Source: Candidatus Arthromitus sp. SFB-turkey (lineage in GTDB: Bacteria; Bacillota; Clostridia; Clostridiales; Clostridiaceae). From it: DNA of 64,000 nt. A program made the translations under genes and the position numbers. The DNA lies in NCBI RefSeq assembly GCF_001655775.1, contig NZ_LXFF01000023.1:56217-120216 (forward strand), read 5' to 3'. Of this stretch, positions 18,029 through 28,995 are shown piece by piece; position 1 is the stretch's first letter, and each line of letters starts with the position of its first letter. The notes beneath the pieces were generated by a model. The model was not told the origin of the DNA and did no database searches. It worked only from the letters and a program-made list of their open reading frames with translations.

Positions 18029-19592
18029 GTATTGAATATATGTTTGAATATAAAAATGTAAGTAAAATTGATGTTATGATTTTAGTTATGTTTTTTGAGA
18101 GAAATTTTGAATTGTCAGAGGTAATATTTGAAAATGTAGGAACTGTGTCATTAGTTTTATCTTCATGTTCTTGAACAGTTTTTTTAATTTCATCTATTGA
18201 AAATTCTTTATTATAAATAGCTTTAGAGTCTATATTTTTTATTTTAATAAATTTTTTATAAAGTTCATCTATAGATGTTTGAGGGTCGTTAAAATTTTCT
18301 CCATATATACCTATTAAAATTCCATCATAGTCTTTTGATTTTGGTATAGCATTAATATCTTCATACAATATGTTAATGTTTCCTGTATCAGAAATCTCAA
18401 AATATTTTTCATTCATGTTACAATTAAATTTCAAATTTGAGTCATTTATTTGTTTAATTTTATACGTACCTTTATTTAAATTTGAAATAATTATTTTATT
18501 TGAGTTTGAATGAGAGAAAGTTTCTATTAAAGAGTTATTTTTATATAGCTCATATTTTATATTTTTTAATTCTTCTGTATTTTTAGTGTTAGTTATTATC
18601 GTTATGTTTTTGTTAGAGTAGGTTAATGTTTTATATAATAGTGAAATGCACTTTGCCAAATTATTTATAGGTTTGTTTTTTAGATTATTGATTATAAAGT
18701 CAAGATCATCGTTATTAGAATGTAAAACCATACCTAAATCTGAATTTCTATAGTTTGGATATCCTGTTTGTTTGTTTATAGAATCCCAATTTGTTGATTC
18801 AAAATACGCAAAAGGTATTCCTTCATGTCTAAAATATACATGGTCGCTATAATCAAAGCATTCACCTTCTAAAATTGAAATTGAATTTTCATTTTTGTTT
18901 TTTAATCCTGGACTTGTTTTTATTTCAATGTTTTCTTTAAGTGCCATATCTAAAATTTCATCTCTAAACCATCCTCTAGATCCATAATCTCCGTAAATAT
19001 ATAAATTATCTCCACTCAGAATGCTGTCAATATTTATGTATAGTAAGGTATTCGATTTTTCTTCTGAAGTCATATTTTTAACAAAATACCTTGAGCCAAA
19101 TAGTCCCATTTCTTCAGCATCAAAAGCTATGAATTTTATATTATAAGGAAGAATTAGTTTATTTAATTTTTGTGCTAATTCTAGAAGTACGGAAACACCA
19201 GATGCGTTATCATCTGCTCCATTACAATTTGTTGAATCGTAATGAGCACCAATTATTATTTGTTTATTGTTTAATCCTTTTTTAAAGGCGATTATATTTT
19301 TAGAAATTTTTTTGTTATTTTCAAGTGGCCATACGAAATTTTGTTCTTCAACATTGTATCCATATTTTTGAAATTCATTTTTAATATATTTTTGAGAATT
19401 TAATATTAATTTCGTACCACTTATTCTCGGAGTTTTTGATAAATATTCAATATGTTTAAGTGAATCTTTTCCAAATGTCATTTTGTTTAAAGTATAAGAG
19501 CTAGCATGAATGTTTGATATATTAAAAACTAGAAATAGGCATAGAAGAAATGTAACAAATTTTATAGAAATATTGTTATATAAATTTTTCAT
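18009..19592 (-). CDS. Secreted M28-family zinc aminopeptidase with C-terminal membrane anchor
   Basis: Exopeptidase of the Zn-dependent M28 family, 527 residues. A signal peptide is at residues 8-31 (FVTFLLCLFLVFNISNIHAS). The catalytic domain carries the metal motifs GAHYDS, CNGADDNASGV and FDAEEMGLFGSRYF, then CFDYSDHVYFRHEG for the last His ligand. After about residue 330 comes a beta-rich extension, then a hydrophobic helix (KIITSILLTFLYSNI) and a short basic tail, which suggests attachment to the membrane. It could supply amino acids or peptides outside the cell, in keeping with the opp operon in this window. Confidence 0.88.
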   Translation of the reverse strand: MKNLYNNISIKFVTFLLCLFLVFNISNIHASSYTLNKMTFGKDSLKHIEYLSKTPRISGTKLILNSQKYIKNEFQKYGYNVEEQNFVWPLENNKKISKNIIAFKKGLNNKQIIIGAHYDSTNCNGADDNASGVSVLLELAQKLNKLILPYNIKFIAFDAEEMGLFGSRYFVKNMTSEEKSNTLLYINIDSILSGDNLYIYGDYGSRGWFRDEILDMALKENIEIKTSPGLKNKNENSISILEGECFDYSDHVYFRHEGIPFAYFESTNWDSINKQTGYPNYRNSDLGMVLHSNNDDLDFIINNLKNKPINNLAKCISLLYKTLTYSNKNITIITNTKNTEELKNIKYELYKNNSLIETFSHSNSNKIIISNLNKGTYKIKQINDSNLKFNCNMNEKYFEISDTGNINILYEDINAIPKSKDYDGILIGIYGENFNDPQTSIDELYKKFIKIKNIDSKAIYNKEFSIDEIKKTVQEHEDKTNDTVPTFSNITSDNSKFLSKNITKIITSILLTFLYSNIYSIQKSKSI

Positions 19593-19687
19593 TATAAAAT
19601 ATCTCCTTGAAAATTATTTGTTTGTATTTTTTGTATTTATAAATGAAAAAATTTATTTTATAACGTTAATATTTATTTAAATTTGTG

Positions 19688-19716
19688 TTTACCAAAAATA
19701 TTGTTTGTGATACGAT
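19688..19716 (+). promoter_or_regulatory. Possible promoter of the cyclophilin-thrS unit
   Basis: TTACCA (19688-19693), 17 bases, TACGAT (19711-19716). Acceptable but not strong. The rest of the 200-base gap between the divergent genes shows no T-box or other leader. Confidence 0.35.
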
Positions 19717-19799
19717 TTAGATATTTAGTCATTAAAGGTTAATTTTTAATTTTATTAAGTGAATAGATTTATTTTTTTAAATATGGAGGATAGAAAATT

Positions 19800-20330
19800 A
19801 TGAATAATAAAAACCCTATGGGAATTATGAAAATAAAAGGTTTTGGTGAAATTAAATTTGAACTTTATCCTGAAATTGCTCCAATTACAGTTTCAAATTT
19901 TATAGATTTAGTTAAAAAAGGTTTTTATAATGGATTAACTTTTCATAGAATTATTAAAAATTTTGTGATTCAAGGGGGATGTCCAGAAGGATCAGGAATG
20001 GGTGGACCTGGATATTCAATAAAAGGAGAATTTAAATTAAATAATGTAGAAAATAATATAAAGCATGAACTTGGAGTTTTATCTATGGCAAGAGCTAATC
20101 ATCCAGATTCTGCAGGGAGTCAATTTTTTATAATGGTCGGTAATGCACCGCATTTAGATGGAAGTTATGCTGGATTTGGTAAAGTTATAGATGGAATAGA
20201 TATTATTTTAAATATTGCAGATGAGCCAGTTTTTGGAGATACACCAAATAATAAACCTATTATAGAAAATATAGAAATTGATACTTTTGGAATAGAGTAC
20301 GTATTAACAGATGATAATAAAATTAATTAA
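19800..20330 (+). CDS. Cyclophilin-type peptidyl-prolyl cis-trans isomerase
   Basis: Protein-folding enzyme of 176 residues. Cyclophilin landmarks are FHRIIKNFVIQGG with the catalytic Arg, SMARANHPDSAGSQFFI with the Gln-Phe-Phe core, and DGSYAGFGKVIDG. There is no signal peptide, so it acts in the cytoplasm. ATG 19800 follows GGAGGATAG. thrS begins 11 bases after its stop, so the two are probably cotranscribed. Confidence 0.94.
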   Translation: MNNKNPMGIMKIKGFGEIKFELYPEIAPITVSNFIDLVKKGFYNGLTFHRIIKNFVIQGGCPEGSGMGGPGYSIKGEFKLNNVENNIKHELGVLSMARANHPDSAGSQFFIMVGNAPHLDGSYAGFGKVIDGIDIILNIADEPVFGDTPNNKPIIENIEIDTFGIEYVLTDDNKIN

Positions 20331-20341
20331 GGAGGGAGTTT

Positions 20342-22276
20342 ATGATAGAAATTACATTAAAAGATGGAAGTAAAAAAGAAATTTATGAATCAATTACAGT
20401 TTTAGACTTTGCAAAATCAATTAGTGAAGGATTAGCAAGAAATGCAACTTGTGCTGAAGTTGATGGAGAAATTGTTGATTTAAGACATGTTATTGATAAA
20501 AATTGTACGGTTAATATATTAACTTTTAATGATAATGATGGTAAAAAAGCTTTTTGGCATACTTCTAGTCATATTCTTGCTCAAGCTGTTAAAAGATTAT
20601 TTCCAAGTGTTAAACTTGCAATAGGACCAAGTATAGAGAATGGATTTTATTATGATTTTGATATAGAAACTCCATTTTCACAAGATGATTTGAAGAATAT
20701 TGAAGAAGAAATTAAAAAGATATGTAAAGAAGGATTGGAAATTGAAAAATTCGTTTTATCAAGAGATGAAGCAATAAAATTAATGGAAGAAAGAGGAGAA
20801 ACTTATAAAGTTGAGCTTATAAATGACATACCTTATGGATGTGAAATTTCATTTTATAAACAAGGTGAATTTGAAGATTTATGTGCTGGCCCTCATTTAT
20901 TTAATACAAAGAATATTAAAGCCATTAAGCTTCTAAGTGCAACAGGTGCTTATTGGAGAGGAAATGAAAATAATAAAATGTTGACTCGTGTATATGGTAT
21001 ATCATTTCCTAAAGCAAGTATGCTTAATGAATATTTAGAAATGCTAGAAGAAGCTAAAAAAAGAGATCATAATAAAATTGGAAGAGAACTTGAATTTTTT
21101 ACAACAAATGAATTTATAGGTCAAGGGTTACCTCTTTTAATGCCTAAAGGAGCTAAACTTATGCAAATTCTTCAAAGATTTGTTGAAGATGAGGAAGAAA
21201 AGAGAGGGTATGTTTTAACTAGAACTCCAACATTTGCAAAAAGTGATTTATATAGAATTTCAGGACATTGGGATCATTATAGAGATGGAATGTTTATTTT
21301 AGGAGACGAGGAAAAAGATTCTGAAGTATTTGCTCTTAGACCAATGACTTGTCCTTTTCAATTTATGATTTATAAAGCTACTCAAAAAAGTTATAGAGAT
21401 TTACCTATAAGATATGGAGAAACTGCAATTTTAAGTAGAAATGAAGCATCAGGTGAAATGCATGGACTTATAAGAGTTAGACAATTTACATTATCAGATG
21501 GTCATATAATTTGTACACCAGAGCAATTAGAAGATGAATTTAAAAACTCATTAGATTTAGTTAAATACATTATGGAGTGTATTGGAATAAATGAAGACGT
21601 TACTTATAGATTTTCTAAATGGGATAAGAATAATAAGGAAAAATATATTGGAGAAGAAGAGCTTTGGGAACAAACTCAGTCTAATATGAAACAAATTTTA
21701 GATAAACTAGAAGTAAATTATGTAGAAGCAGATGGAGAAGCAGCTTTTTATGGACCAAAATTAGATATACAATTTAAAAATGTGCATGGAAAAGAAGATA
21801 CAATAATTACAATTCAAATAGATTTTAGTTTGGCTGAAAGATTTGATATGGTTTATATTGATTCTGATGGGAAGAAAAAGCATCCTATGATAATTCATAG
21901 AAGTTCAATTGGATGTTATGAAAGAACAATTGCAATGCTTATTGAAAAATATACAGGAGCTCTTCCGGTTTGGTTAAGTCCTGTTCAAGTTAGGGTTCTA
22001 CCAATATCTGATAAATTTAATAATTATGGTGAAAAAGTAACAAATGAGTTAAAAAAATTAGGCATTAGAGCTGAATGTGATTACAGATATGAAAAGATTG
22101 GATATAAAATAAGGCAAGGTCAATTAGAGAAAATACCTTACTTATTAATTGTGGGTGAAAAAGAGGAAAGTAATTTAGAAGTATCAGTTAGGGATAGAAA
22201 AGATGGAGATAAAGGAAGTATGAATTTAGATTTATTTATCTCTTTAATTACGGAAAAAATACAGAATAAAAAATAG
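20342..22276 (+). CDS. thrS: Threonyl-tRNA synthetase
   Basis: Class II aminoacyl-tRNA synthetase of 644 residues, full length. Domains in order: TGS (1-62), the editing N2 domain with HTSSHILAQAVKRLF (the HxxxH site), a catalytic core with Zn ligands in MTCPFQF, SDGHI and IHRSSIGCYER, and a C-terminal anticodon-binding domain starting near LPVWLSPVQVRVL. Preceded by GGAGGGAG. No T-box leader is seen directly upstream; the only possible leader region would be that of the cyclophilin gene. Confidence 0.98.
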   Translation: MIEITLKDGSKKEIYESITVLDFAKSISEGLARNATCAEVDGEIVDLRHVIDKNCTVNILTFNDNDGKKAFWHTSSHILAQAVKRLFPSVKLAIGPSIENGFYYDFDIETPFSQDDLKNIEEEIKKICKEGLEIEKFVLSRDEAIKLMEERGETYKVELINDIPYGCEISFYKQGEFEDLCAGPHLFNTKNIKAIKLLSATGAYWRGNENNKMLTRVYGISFPKASMLNEYLEMLEEAKKRDHNKIGRELEFFTTNEFIGQGLPLLMPKGAKLMQILQRFVEDEEEKRGYVLTRTPTFAKSDLYRISGHWDHYRDGMFILGDEEKDSEVFALRPMTCPFQFMIYKATQKSYRDLPIRYGETAILSRNEASGEMHGLIRVRQFTLSDGHIICTPEQLEDEFKNSLDLVKYIMECIGINEDVTYRFSKWDKNNKEKYIGEEELWEQTQSNMKQILDKLEVNYVEADGEAAFYGPKLDIQFKNVHGKEDTIITIQIDFSLAERFDMVYIDSDGKKKHPMIIHRSSIGCYERTIAMLIEKYTGALPVWLSPVQVRVLPISDKFNNYGEKVTNELKKLGIRAECDYRYEKIGYKIRQGQLEKIPYLLIVGEKEESNLEVSVRDRKDGDKGSMNLDLFISLITEKIQNKK

Positions 22277-22303
22277 AAAAACATATATGTTTTTCTATTT
22301 TTT
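22272..22303 (+). terminator. Terminator after thrS
   Basis: 13-bp inverted repeat (22272-22284 with 22287-22299) then a T run. It begins within the stop codon region of thrS. Confidence 0.85.
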
Positions 22304-22412
22304 ATGCATTTTAATTTGGTAAAATTTATGTAAAAATATAAGTAAGATTAATAAAATAGGAGATAATTAACAAAAATCATTTAAAAGTAATGAAATTTAA
22401 AACTTAGTAAAT

Positions 22413-22441
22413 TTGAGTTTTTTAAATTTATTAATTATAGT
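22413..22441 (+). promoter_or_regulatory. Sigma-A promoter of groESL
   Basis: TTGAGT (22413-22418), exactly 17 bases, TATAGT (22436-22441). Initiation would fall just before the CIRCE operator. Confidence 0.8.
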
Positions 22442-22453
22442 AATAACATACTT

Positions 22454-22480
22454 TTAGCACTCTGAAGTAGTGAGTGCTAA
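22454..22480 (+). promoter_or_regulatory. CIRCE operator (HrcA-binding)
   Basis: TTAGCACTC, nine bases, GAGTGCTAA: a full match to the CIRCE consensus. It lies 12 bases downstream of the -10 element and 36 bases ahead of groES, so HrcA would repress groESL and release it on heat shock. Confidence 0.97.
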
Positions 22481-24450
<1,970 letters not shown>

Positions 24451-24459
24451 AAAATATTT

Positions 24460-24489
24460 AAGGTTTGAATTTTTGTTCAAACCTTTTTT
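24460..24489 (+). terminator. Terminator after groEL
   Basis: Ten-base perfect inverted repeat (24460-24469 with 24476-24485) followed by TTTTT. Confidence 0.88.
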
Positions 24490-24587
24490 AATTTTTTAAA
24501 TTGAAGTTGTTAAATAGTAATAAAAAATTTTATATATGTACAAATTAATACTATGGTTATAAGCATTTGTTAGAGGAGAGAATTAAA

Positions 24588-25559
24588 TTGTTCAAAAAAT
24601 TTTTTAAAAAGAAAGAATCAGTAGAGAAAACTCAAGAGGTTGAAAATGTTTTAGGAAAAGATATTGAAGAAAATCAGTTATCAGATGAAGACGAAAATAA
24701 AAGTTTAAAAAATATAAATAATTTTGAAGAAGTAAAAAGAGCAGTATATACTATAGATTCAAAAAATGTGGAGTTTAATGAAAAAACTGATAAAATTTTA
24801 AAATATGTTAATTCTCAACATAATATGTTTGATACTATGGAAAAAGACGCCATAGATAGGATAAATGATTATAAAGATATGAATGTTGTCATAGATGGTA
24901 TAGTTAACATAATAAAAGATGAAGAAAATTTAGTTTTAGAAGGTGAAAATAAAATAAATTTTCTAATTTCAAATGTTGATAAATTAATATCCAATTTTTC
25001 TAAAATAAATAAAGTTTTCGAAAATTTAAATAACAAAATAACTGATATTAATAAATTTACGGAAGTTATAAATAAAATTTCAAGTCAAACTAATTTGTTG
25101 GCATTAAATGCTTCTATTGAAGCAGCAAGAGCTGGAGAAGCTGGAAAAGGTTTTGCAGTTGTTGCAGATGAAGTTAGAAAACTTGCTGAAGAGACTAAAA
25201 AAGCATCTGAGCATATTAACAAAACCATAGATGAAATTACGAAAGAAACTGAAGAAATTTCACACGAAATGAGAGAAAATATATCGGAAATTACAGTTAT
25301 TAAGGAGTCTTCAGAGGATACTGTAAAGACGTTAGATTCTTTAAAACAAATTAATAATAAAAACCATATAGAAATAGAAGTTGTAAGAGATAAATCCAAA
25401 GAAGCAAAACGACTTATACAATCAATGATAAATGAATTTATAAAAATGAAGGATGTTTTTAAATTAAAAGAAGAGGCAGTTAAAGATGTTTTAGAGATGT
25501 GTGCGTATTATGTTGAAAATTTAGATATGTTGAAGGATATATTGAATAAAAGTGAATAA
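24588..25559 (+). CDS. Soluble methyl-accepting chemotaxis-like signalling protein
   Basis: 323 residues. The highly conserved MCP hairpin tip is present: [20 protein letters not shown] near residue 165, then [20 protein letters not shown]. No transmembrane segment is visible; the N-terminus is a basic run ([10 protein letters not shown]) followed by acidic residues, so the protein is cytoplasmic or peripherally bound. Upstream of the tip are long heptad-rich helices. No sensor domain (PAS, globin, CZB) is apparent. It starts at TTG 24588 behind AGAGGAG. It would pair with CheA/CheW, which are not in the window. Confidence 0.87.
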   Translation: MFKKFFKKKESVEKTQEVENVLGKDIEENQLSDEDENKSLKNINNFEEVKRAVYTIDSKNVEFNEKTDKILKYVNSQHNMFDTMEKDAIDRINDYKDMNVVIDGIVNIIKDEENLVLEGENKINFLISNVDKLISNFSKINKVFENLNNKITDINKFTEVINKISSQTNLLALNASIEAARAGEAGKGFAVVADEVRKLAEETKKASEHINKTIDEITKETEEISHEMRENISEITVIKESSEDTVKTLDSLKQINNKNHIEIEVVRDKSKEAKRLIQSMINEFIKMKDVFKLKEEAVKDVLEMCAYYVENLDMLKDILNKSE

Positions 25560-25644
25560 AATGTCAATTTAATATTGAATAAACAAAATTATTTTTGAAA
25601 GAATTTTACTATTACGAGGATTAAACAATATGAGGTGATAGTAA

Positions 25645-26034
25645 ATGAAATTTCAAAATAAGAAAAAAGATGGATTTAGCATAATTGAAGTAATGGTATC
25701 TTTTGTTATTATACTTGTTATTGTTCTTTTGATAGGACCTAATTTGTTTTCAACATATGAAAGATCGAAGGAAATGTCTAAAGTAAGTGATGCAAATGCT
25801 ATTATGAATGCTGTAGATATGCACAATCTAAATTTATTTGTTGATGGAGATATGGAACCAATATCAGAAAGTACTACTATGTCTGAATTTAAGAAAGTAA
25901 ATGATGAAAAAAAGTATTTAAATAATTGGCCTAAATGGGTAGAGGATTCTATGACAATTAAAAATATTAGAGATATTGCTAATAGAGTTGAAAAATCAGA
26001 AACTATTTCTCAAAGTTTAGATAATAGAGTTTAA
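25645..26034 (+). CDS. Type IV pilin-like protein with prepilin leader
   Basis: 129 residues. A short basic leader ends in KKDG, then FSIIEVMVSFVIILVIVLLIG: cleavage after Gly, Phe at +1 and Glu at +5 are the textbook type III signal of prepilins and pseudopilins. The hydrophobic helix then leads into a small variable domain with few recognisable features. ATG behind GAGGTGATAG. The peptidase gene follows after two bases. No pilus ATPase or platform protein is adjacent, so this is either a competence-type pseudopilin or a minor pilin served by machinery elsewhere. Confidence 0.82.
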   Translation: MKFQNKKKDGFSIIEVMVSFVIILVIVLLIGPNLFSTYERSKEMSKVSDANAIMNAVDMHNLNLFVDGDMEPISESTTMSEFKKVNDEKKYLNNWPKWVEDSMTIKNIRDIANRVEKSETISQSLDNRV

Positions 26035-26036
26035 AG

Positions 26037-26729
26037 ATGATATCGGTTAATATAATTTTGTTTTCAATTTTATTTTGTATATTACTTAATATTTTTATTG
26101 TTAAAATTATAAGTGTTGTTGATTATGAAATTTTAGGTTTACATAATAGAAATAGTTCGATTATAAAGGTTTATAGAAAAATATTTAAAGATAAGAGTAT
26201 ATTATTTAGGTTTTTTGCTTTAGGAATAGTTTTTATAATTTTTAATTACATAATTTTGTTTAAAATATTTAATAATTTTAGTTTTGTTTTAATTTATAGT
26301 TATCTAAAATATTATTATTTATTTTTAATTTTATATATTTTTGCATTTATAGATTACATAACATACTACGTTTATACGGTTTTATCATATCCTTTAATAA
26401 TTTTTTCATTACTGATTTTTATGTTATCATTTTTACAAAAGAGAAGTTTAAAGGCAAACTTAGAAACTATAGTTCTTATAGCATTTTTTTATCTAATGAT
26501 AAAGAAATTTAAATTTCTAGGAGAAGGTGACTTCGATATAATTTTAATAATTTCTTTAACTTTGGGAGCATTACCTACAATATTCATATTTTACTTGTCT
26601 ATTATAATGTCTGGATTTATAGGTTTGTGGATATTGATGAAAAATTCTTTTAAAATAAAAAATAATAAAATGGCATTTGTACCATTTGTTTTTGTGTCGA
26701 CATTTTTGTTTATAATTTTAAAAATTTAA
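26037..26729 (+). CDS. A24-type prepilin peptidase without the methyltransferase domain
   Basis: Aspartic membrane protease of 230 residues that would cleave leaders like the one in the preceding gene. It has about seven hydrophobic segments. Both catalytic Asp sites are visible: AFIDYITYYVY and the FLGEGDFDI motif (GxGD). The N-terminal cysteine-rich methylating part of PilD/ComC-type enzymes is absent. It is translationally coupled to the pilin gene, with two bases between them. Confidence 0.8.
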   Translation: MISVNIILFSILFCILLNIFIVKIISVVDYEILGLHNRNSSIIKVYRKIFKDKSILFRFFALGIVFIIFNYIILFKIFNNFSFVLIYSYLKYYYLFLILYIFAFIDYITYYVYTVLSYPLIIFSLLIFMLSFLQKRSLKANLETIVLIAFFYLMIKKFKFLGEGDFDIILIISLTLGALPTIFIFYLSIIMSGFIGLWILMKNSFKIKNNKMAFVPFVFVSTFLFIILKI

Positions 26730-26780
26730 GAGATGTAACAAACAGATAATCATTAATTTTATTTAATATTTAAAATGGTA

Positions 26781-27074
26781 TTGAAAGTTATACCATATAG
26801 TAGTACAATTGTATAAATATACTTAATTTATTGAGTTGAAATAGTTTTTGTCATTATTTTAGGGTTAGTTTTGTAATAAGTAAAGATTAAGTGTTAATCG
26901 AGTATTAATATTTACTACTAATGGTTTTAAATTTATAAATACTTTTTTGATATTAGATCTTTGATTTAAAGTTAAAGGTTAGCTATTTAGATGCCCTAAT
27001 TAACGTTTTACTTTTTATATGTGAATTGTTAATTTTTGGCATCTTTTTTTATTAATATTTAGGTGGTGTAATAA
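26781..27074 (+). promoter_or_regulatory. Promoter and long untranslated leader of the opp operon
   Basis: TTGAAA (26781-26786), 17 bases, TACAAT (26804-26809) is a near-ideal sigma-A promoter. Transcription from about 26816 would give a leader of some 260 bases before oppB. Most of this 345-base gap is therefore leader, ending in a terminator hairpin just ahead of the ribosome site. GTTAAT near 26893 could compete for pairing with the terminator arm AATTAAC (26998-27004). I recognise no known riboswitch or T-box core in it. Confidence 0.6.
26989..27051 (+). terminator. Terminator hairpin inside the opp leader (possible attenuator)
   Basis: Two stacked stems: AGATGCC (26989-26995) with GGCATCT (27038-27044), and inside it AATTAAC (26998-27004) with GTTAATT (27028-27034), followed directly by a run of eight T. 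It is placed some 15 bases before the oppB ribosome site, and 260 bases past the preceding gene. Confidence 0.75.
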
Positions 27075-28040
27075 GTGAAGCAGTATATAATAAGGAGACT
27101 ATTATTGTTTATACCAATAATATTTGGAATATCTTTTATTTTGTTTTTTTTGTATGTTTCATCTCCGGGAGATCCTTTGTCAGGTATAATTTCAACACAG
27201 CCTGGTATAACAGCTGAAAGGATAGAAGAACTTAGAGTTTTATATGGACTTGATGGAAATATTTTTGAAAGATATTTTAATTGGTTGAAAAATGCTATAA
27301 AGTTTGATTTTGGAGTTTCATTAACTTTTAAGGAATCCGTTAGCTCGGTATTAGGAGTTTATATATGGAATTCATTTTACTTAAATGTTTTGTCTTTTTT
27401 ATTTTCAATTTTTGTTTCAATTCCTTTAGGGATATACATTTCTACAAAACATGGAAAAGCATTGGATAAATGTGTTCTTACATTTTCGTTGTTATTTACC
27501 TCTTTACCCACATTTGTATTAGGAATAATAGCAATAAAGTATATTGCGCCTGTACTTGGTTTACCAATAATTGGTATGACAACAATTGGTAGTAATTATA
27601 CGGGATTTGCTTATATAAAAGATGTTCTTGTTCATACAATTTTGCCTTTTGCAATTTTAAGTTTGTTTAGTTTGGCTGGAACGTTAAGAGTTGTTAAGAC
27701 TTCTATGCTTGAAATAATAAAACAAGACTATATAAGAACAGCTAGAGCTAAGGGAGTTAGTGAAAAAGCTGTGATTTATAAACATGCTTTTAGGAATGCT
27801 TTAATTCCACTGATACCTATAATTGTTGGAGGAATTGTTGTCTTGTTTAGTGGTTCTATAATAATTGAACAAGTTTTTGGTTGGCCAGGAGTAGGAAATA
27901 TAACTTATCAAGCTATTTTAAATAGAGATTATCCTTTATTGATGGGAGCAGCTATGTTTTATGCTGTATTGACTATTTTTTCTAATTTATTGACAGATAT
28001 TATTTATGCAGTGGCTGATCCAAGGATAAGACTTAAATAG
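27075..28040 (+). CDS. oppB: Oligopeptide ABC transporter permease OppB
   Basis: Membrane subunit of 321 residues with six hydrophobic segments. The N-terminal SPGDPL segment of OppB/DppB proteins is near residue 30. The permease signature contacting the ATPase reads DYIRTARAKGVSEKAVIYKH near residue 215. GTG 27075 behind TAGGTGGTG. First of five or six cotranscribed genes that import peptides. Confidence 0.95.
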   Translation: MKQYIIRRLLLFIPIIFGISFILFFLYVSSPGDPLSGIISTQPGITAERIEELRVLYGLDGNIFERYFNWLKNAIKFDFGVSLTFKESVSSVLGVYIWNSFYLNVLSFLFSIFVSIPLGIYISTKHGKALDKCVLTFSLLFTSLPTFVLGIIAIKYIAPVLGLPIIGMTTIGSNYTGFAYIKDVLVHTILPFAILSLFSLAGTLRVVKTSMLEIIKQDYIRTARAKGVSEKAVIYKHAFRNALIPLIPIIVGGIVVLFSGSIIIEQVFGWPGVGNITYQAILNRDYPLLMGAAMFYAVLTIFSNLLTDIIYAVADPRIRLK

Positions 28041-28051
28041 GAGGTGATATT

Positions 28052-28981
28052 GTGAAGCAAGATAAAGAATTGTTTATTGAAGAAAGTGGTCAAAATGTAG
28101 ATGAAAATTATAAAACTCAATCTCCATTTAAAATGATAATTAAGAGATTTTTGAAAGATAAGTTGGCAATAGCTGGTCTTATTATGCTTGTAGTAATATT
28201 GTTTTTGATTTTAGTAGTTCCTATTTTTACTAAAGATCCATCAGCGATAGATATTGTTATGAAAAATAAACCACCATCATCTGAACATATTTTGGGTACA
28301 GATGCATTAGGTAGAGATGTTTTTGCGAGAGTTTTAGAAGGAGGAAGATTTTCTTTCTTTGTTGGTTTTCTTGCAACTATTATATCAGTGTTTTTAGGAA
28401 CTATATTTGGTTTAATTGCTGGTTATTATGGTGGAGTTGTAGATATGATTATAATGAGAGTAGTAGATATTTTGATGAGTATACCAACATTACCATTATT
28501 GATCATATTAGCTGCTTTTCTATCAGATTTAGAAGTTGATCCACAGTATAGAATTTATATAACTCTTGGTTTATTGGCATTTATATTTTGGACTACATAT
28601 TGTCGAAACATTCGTGGTATAGTACTTCTATTAAGAGAGCAAGAGTATATGCAGGCTACAGAAGCACTTGGATTTTCAACATTAAGAAAGTTATTTGGAC
28701 ATTTGTTACCTAATATACTACCTTACGTAATACTTTATATTGCTACAGGTCTTGGTAGTATGATGATTTTTGAAGCTAGTCTTAGTTATTTAGGACTTGG
28801 AGTTCAGCCACCATATGCTTCACTTGGAAATTTGTTACAGTCTACTCGTAACTTCTTTGATTTAACAAGAAGAGTTTGGTTATGGATTCCACCTACGATA
28901 TTGTTGTTTGCTTCTGTTTTATCAATTAACTTAGTTGGTGAAGGTTTGAGAAATGCTGTTGATCCAAGACTTAAGAAGTAG
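28052..28981 (+). CDS. oppC: Oligopeptide ABC transporter permease OppC
   Basis: Second membrane subunit of 309 residues, pairing with OppB. A long cytoplasmic N-terminus precedes the first membrane segment; HILGTDALGRDVFARVL is the OppC/DppC hallmark near residue 80, and the ATPase-contact loop reads REQEYMQATEALGFS near residue 200. GTG start behind GGAGGTGAT. Confidence 0.95.
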   Translation: MKQDKELFIEESGQNVDENYKTQSPFKMIIKRFLKDKLAIAGLIMLVVILFLILVVPIFTKDPSAIDIVMKNKPPSSEHILGTDALGRDVFARVLEGGRFSFFVGFLATIISVFLGTIFGLIAGYYGGVVDMIIMRVVDILMSIPTLPLLIILAAFLSDLEVDPQYRIYITLGLLAFIFWTTYCRNIRGIVLLLREQEYMQATEALGFSTLRKLFGHLLPNILPYVILYIATGLGSMMIFEASLSYLGLGVQPPYASLGNLLQSTRNFFDLTRRVWLWIPPTILLFASVLSINLVGEGLRNAVDPRLKK

Positions 28982-28995
28982 GAGGATAAAATTAT

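Noticed and set aside
19593..19799. T-box leader for thrS
   Set aside because: No T-box core (GGTGG-ACC type) and no antiterminator/terminator pair is seen ahead of the cyclophilin-thrS unit.
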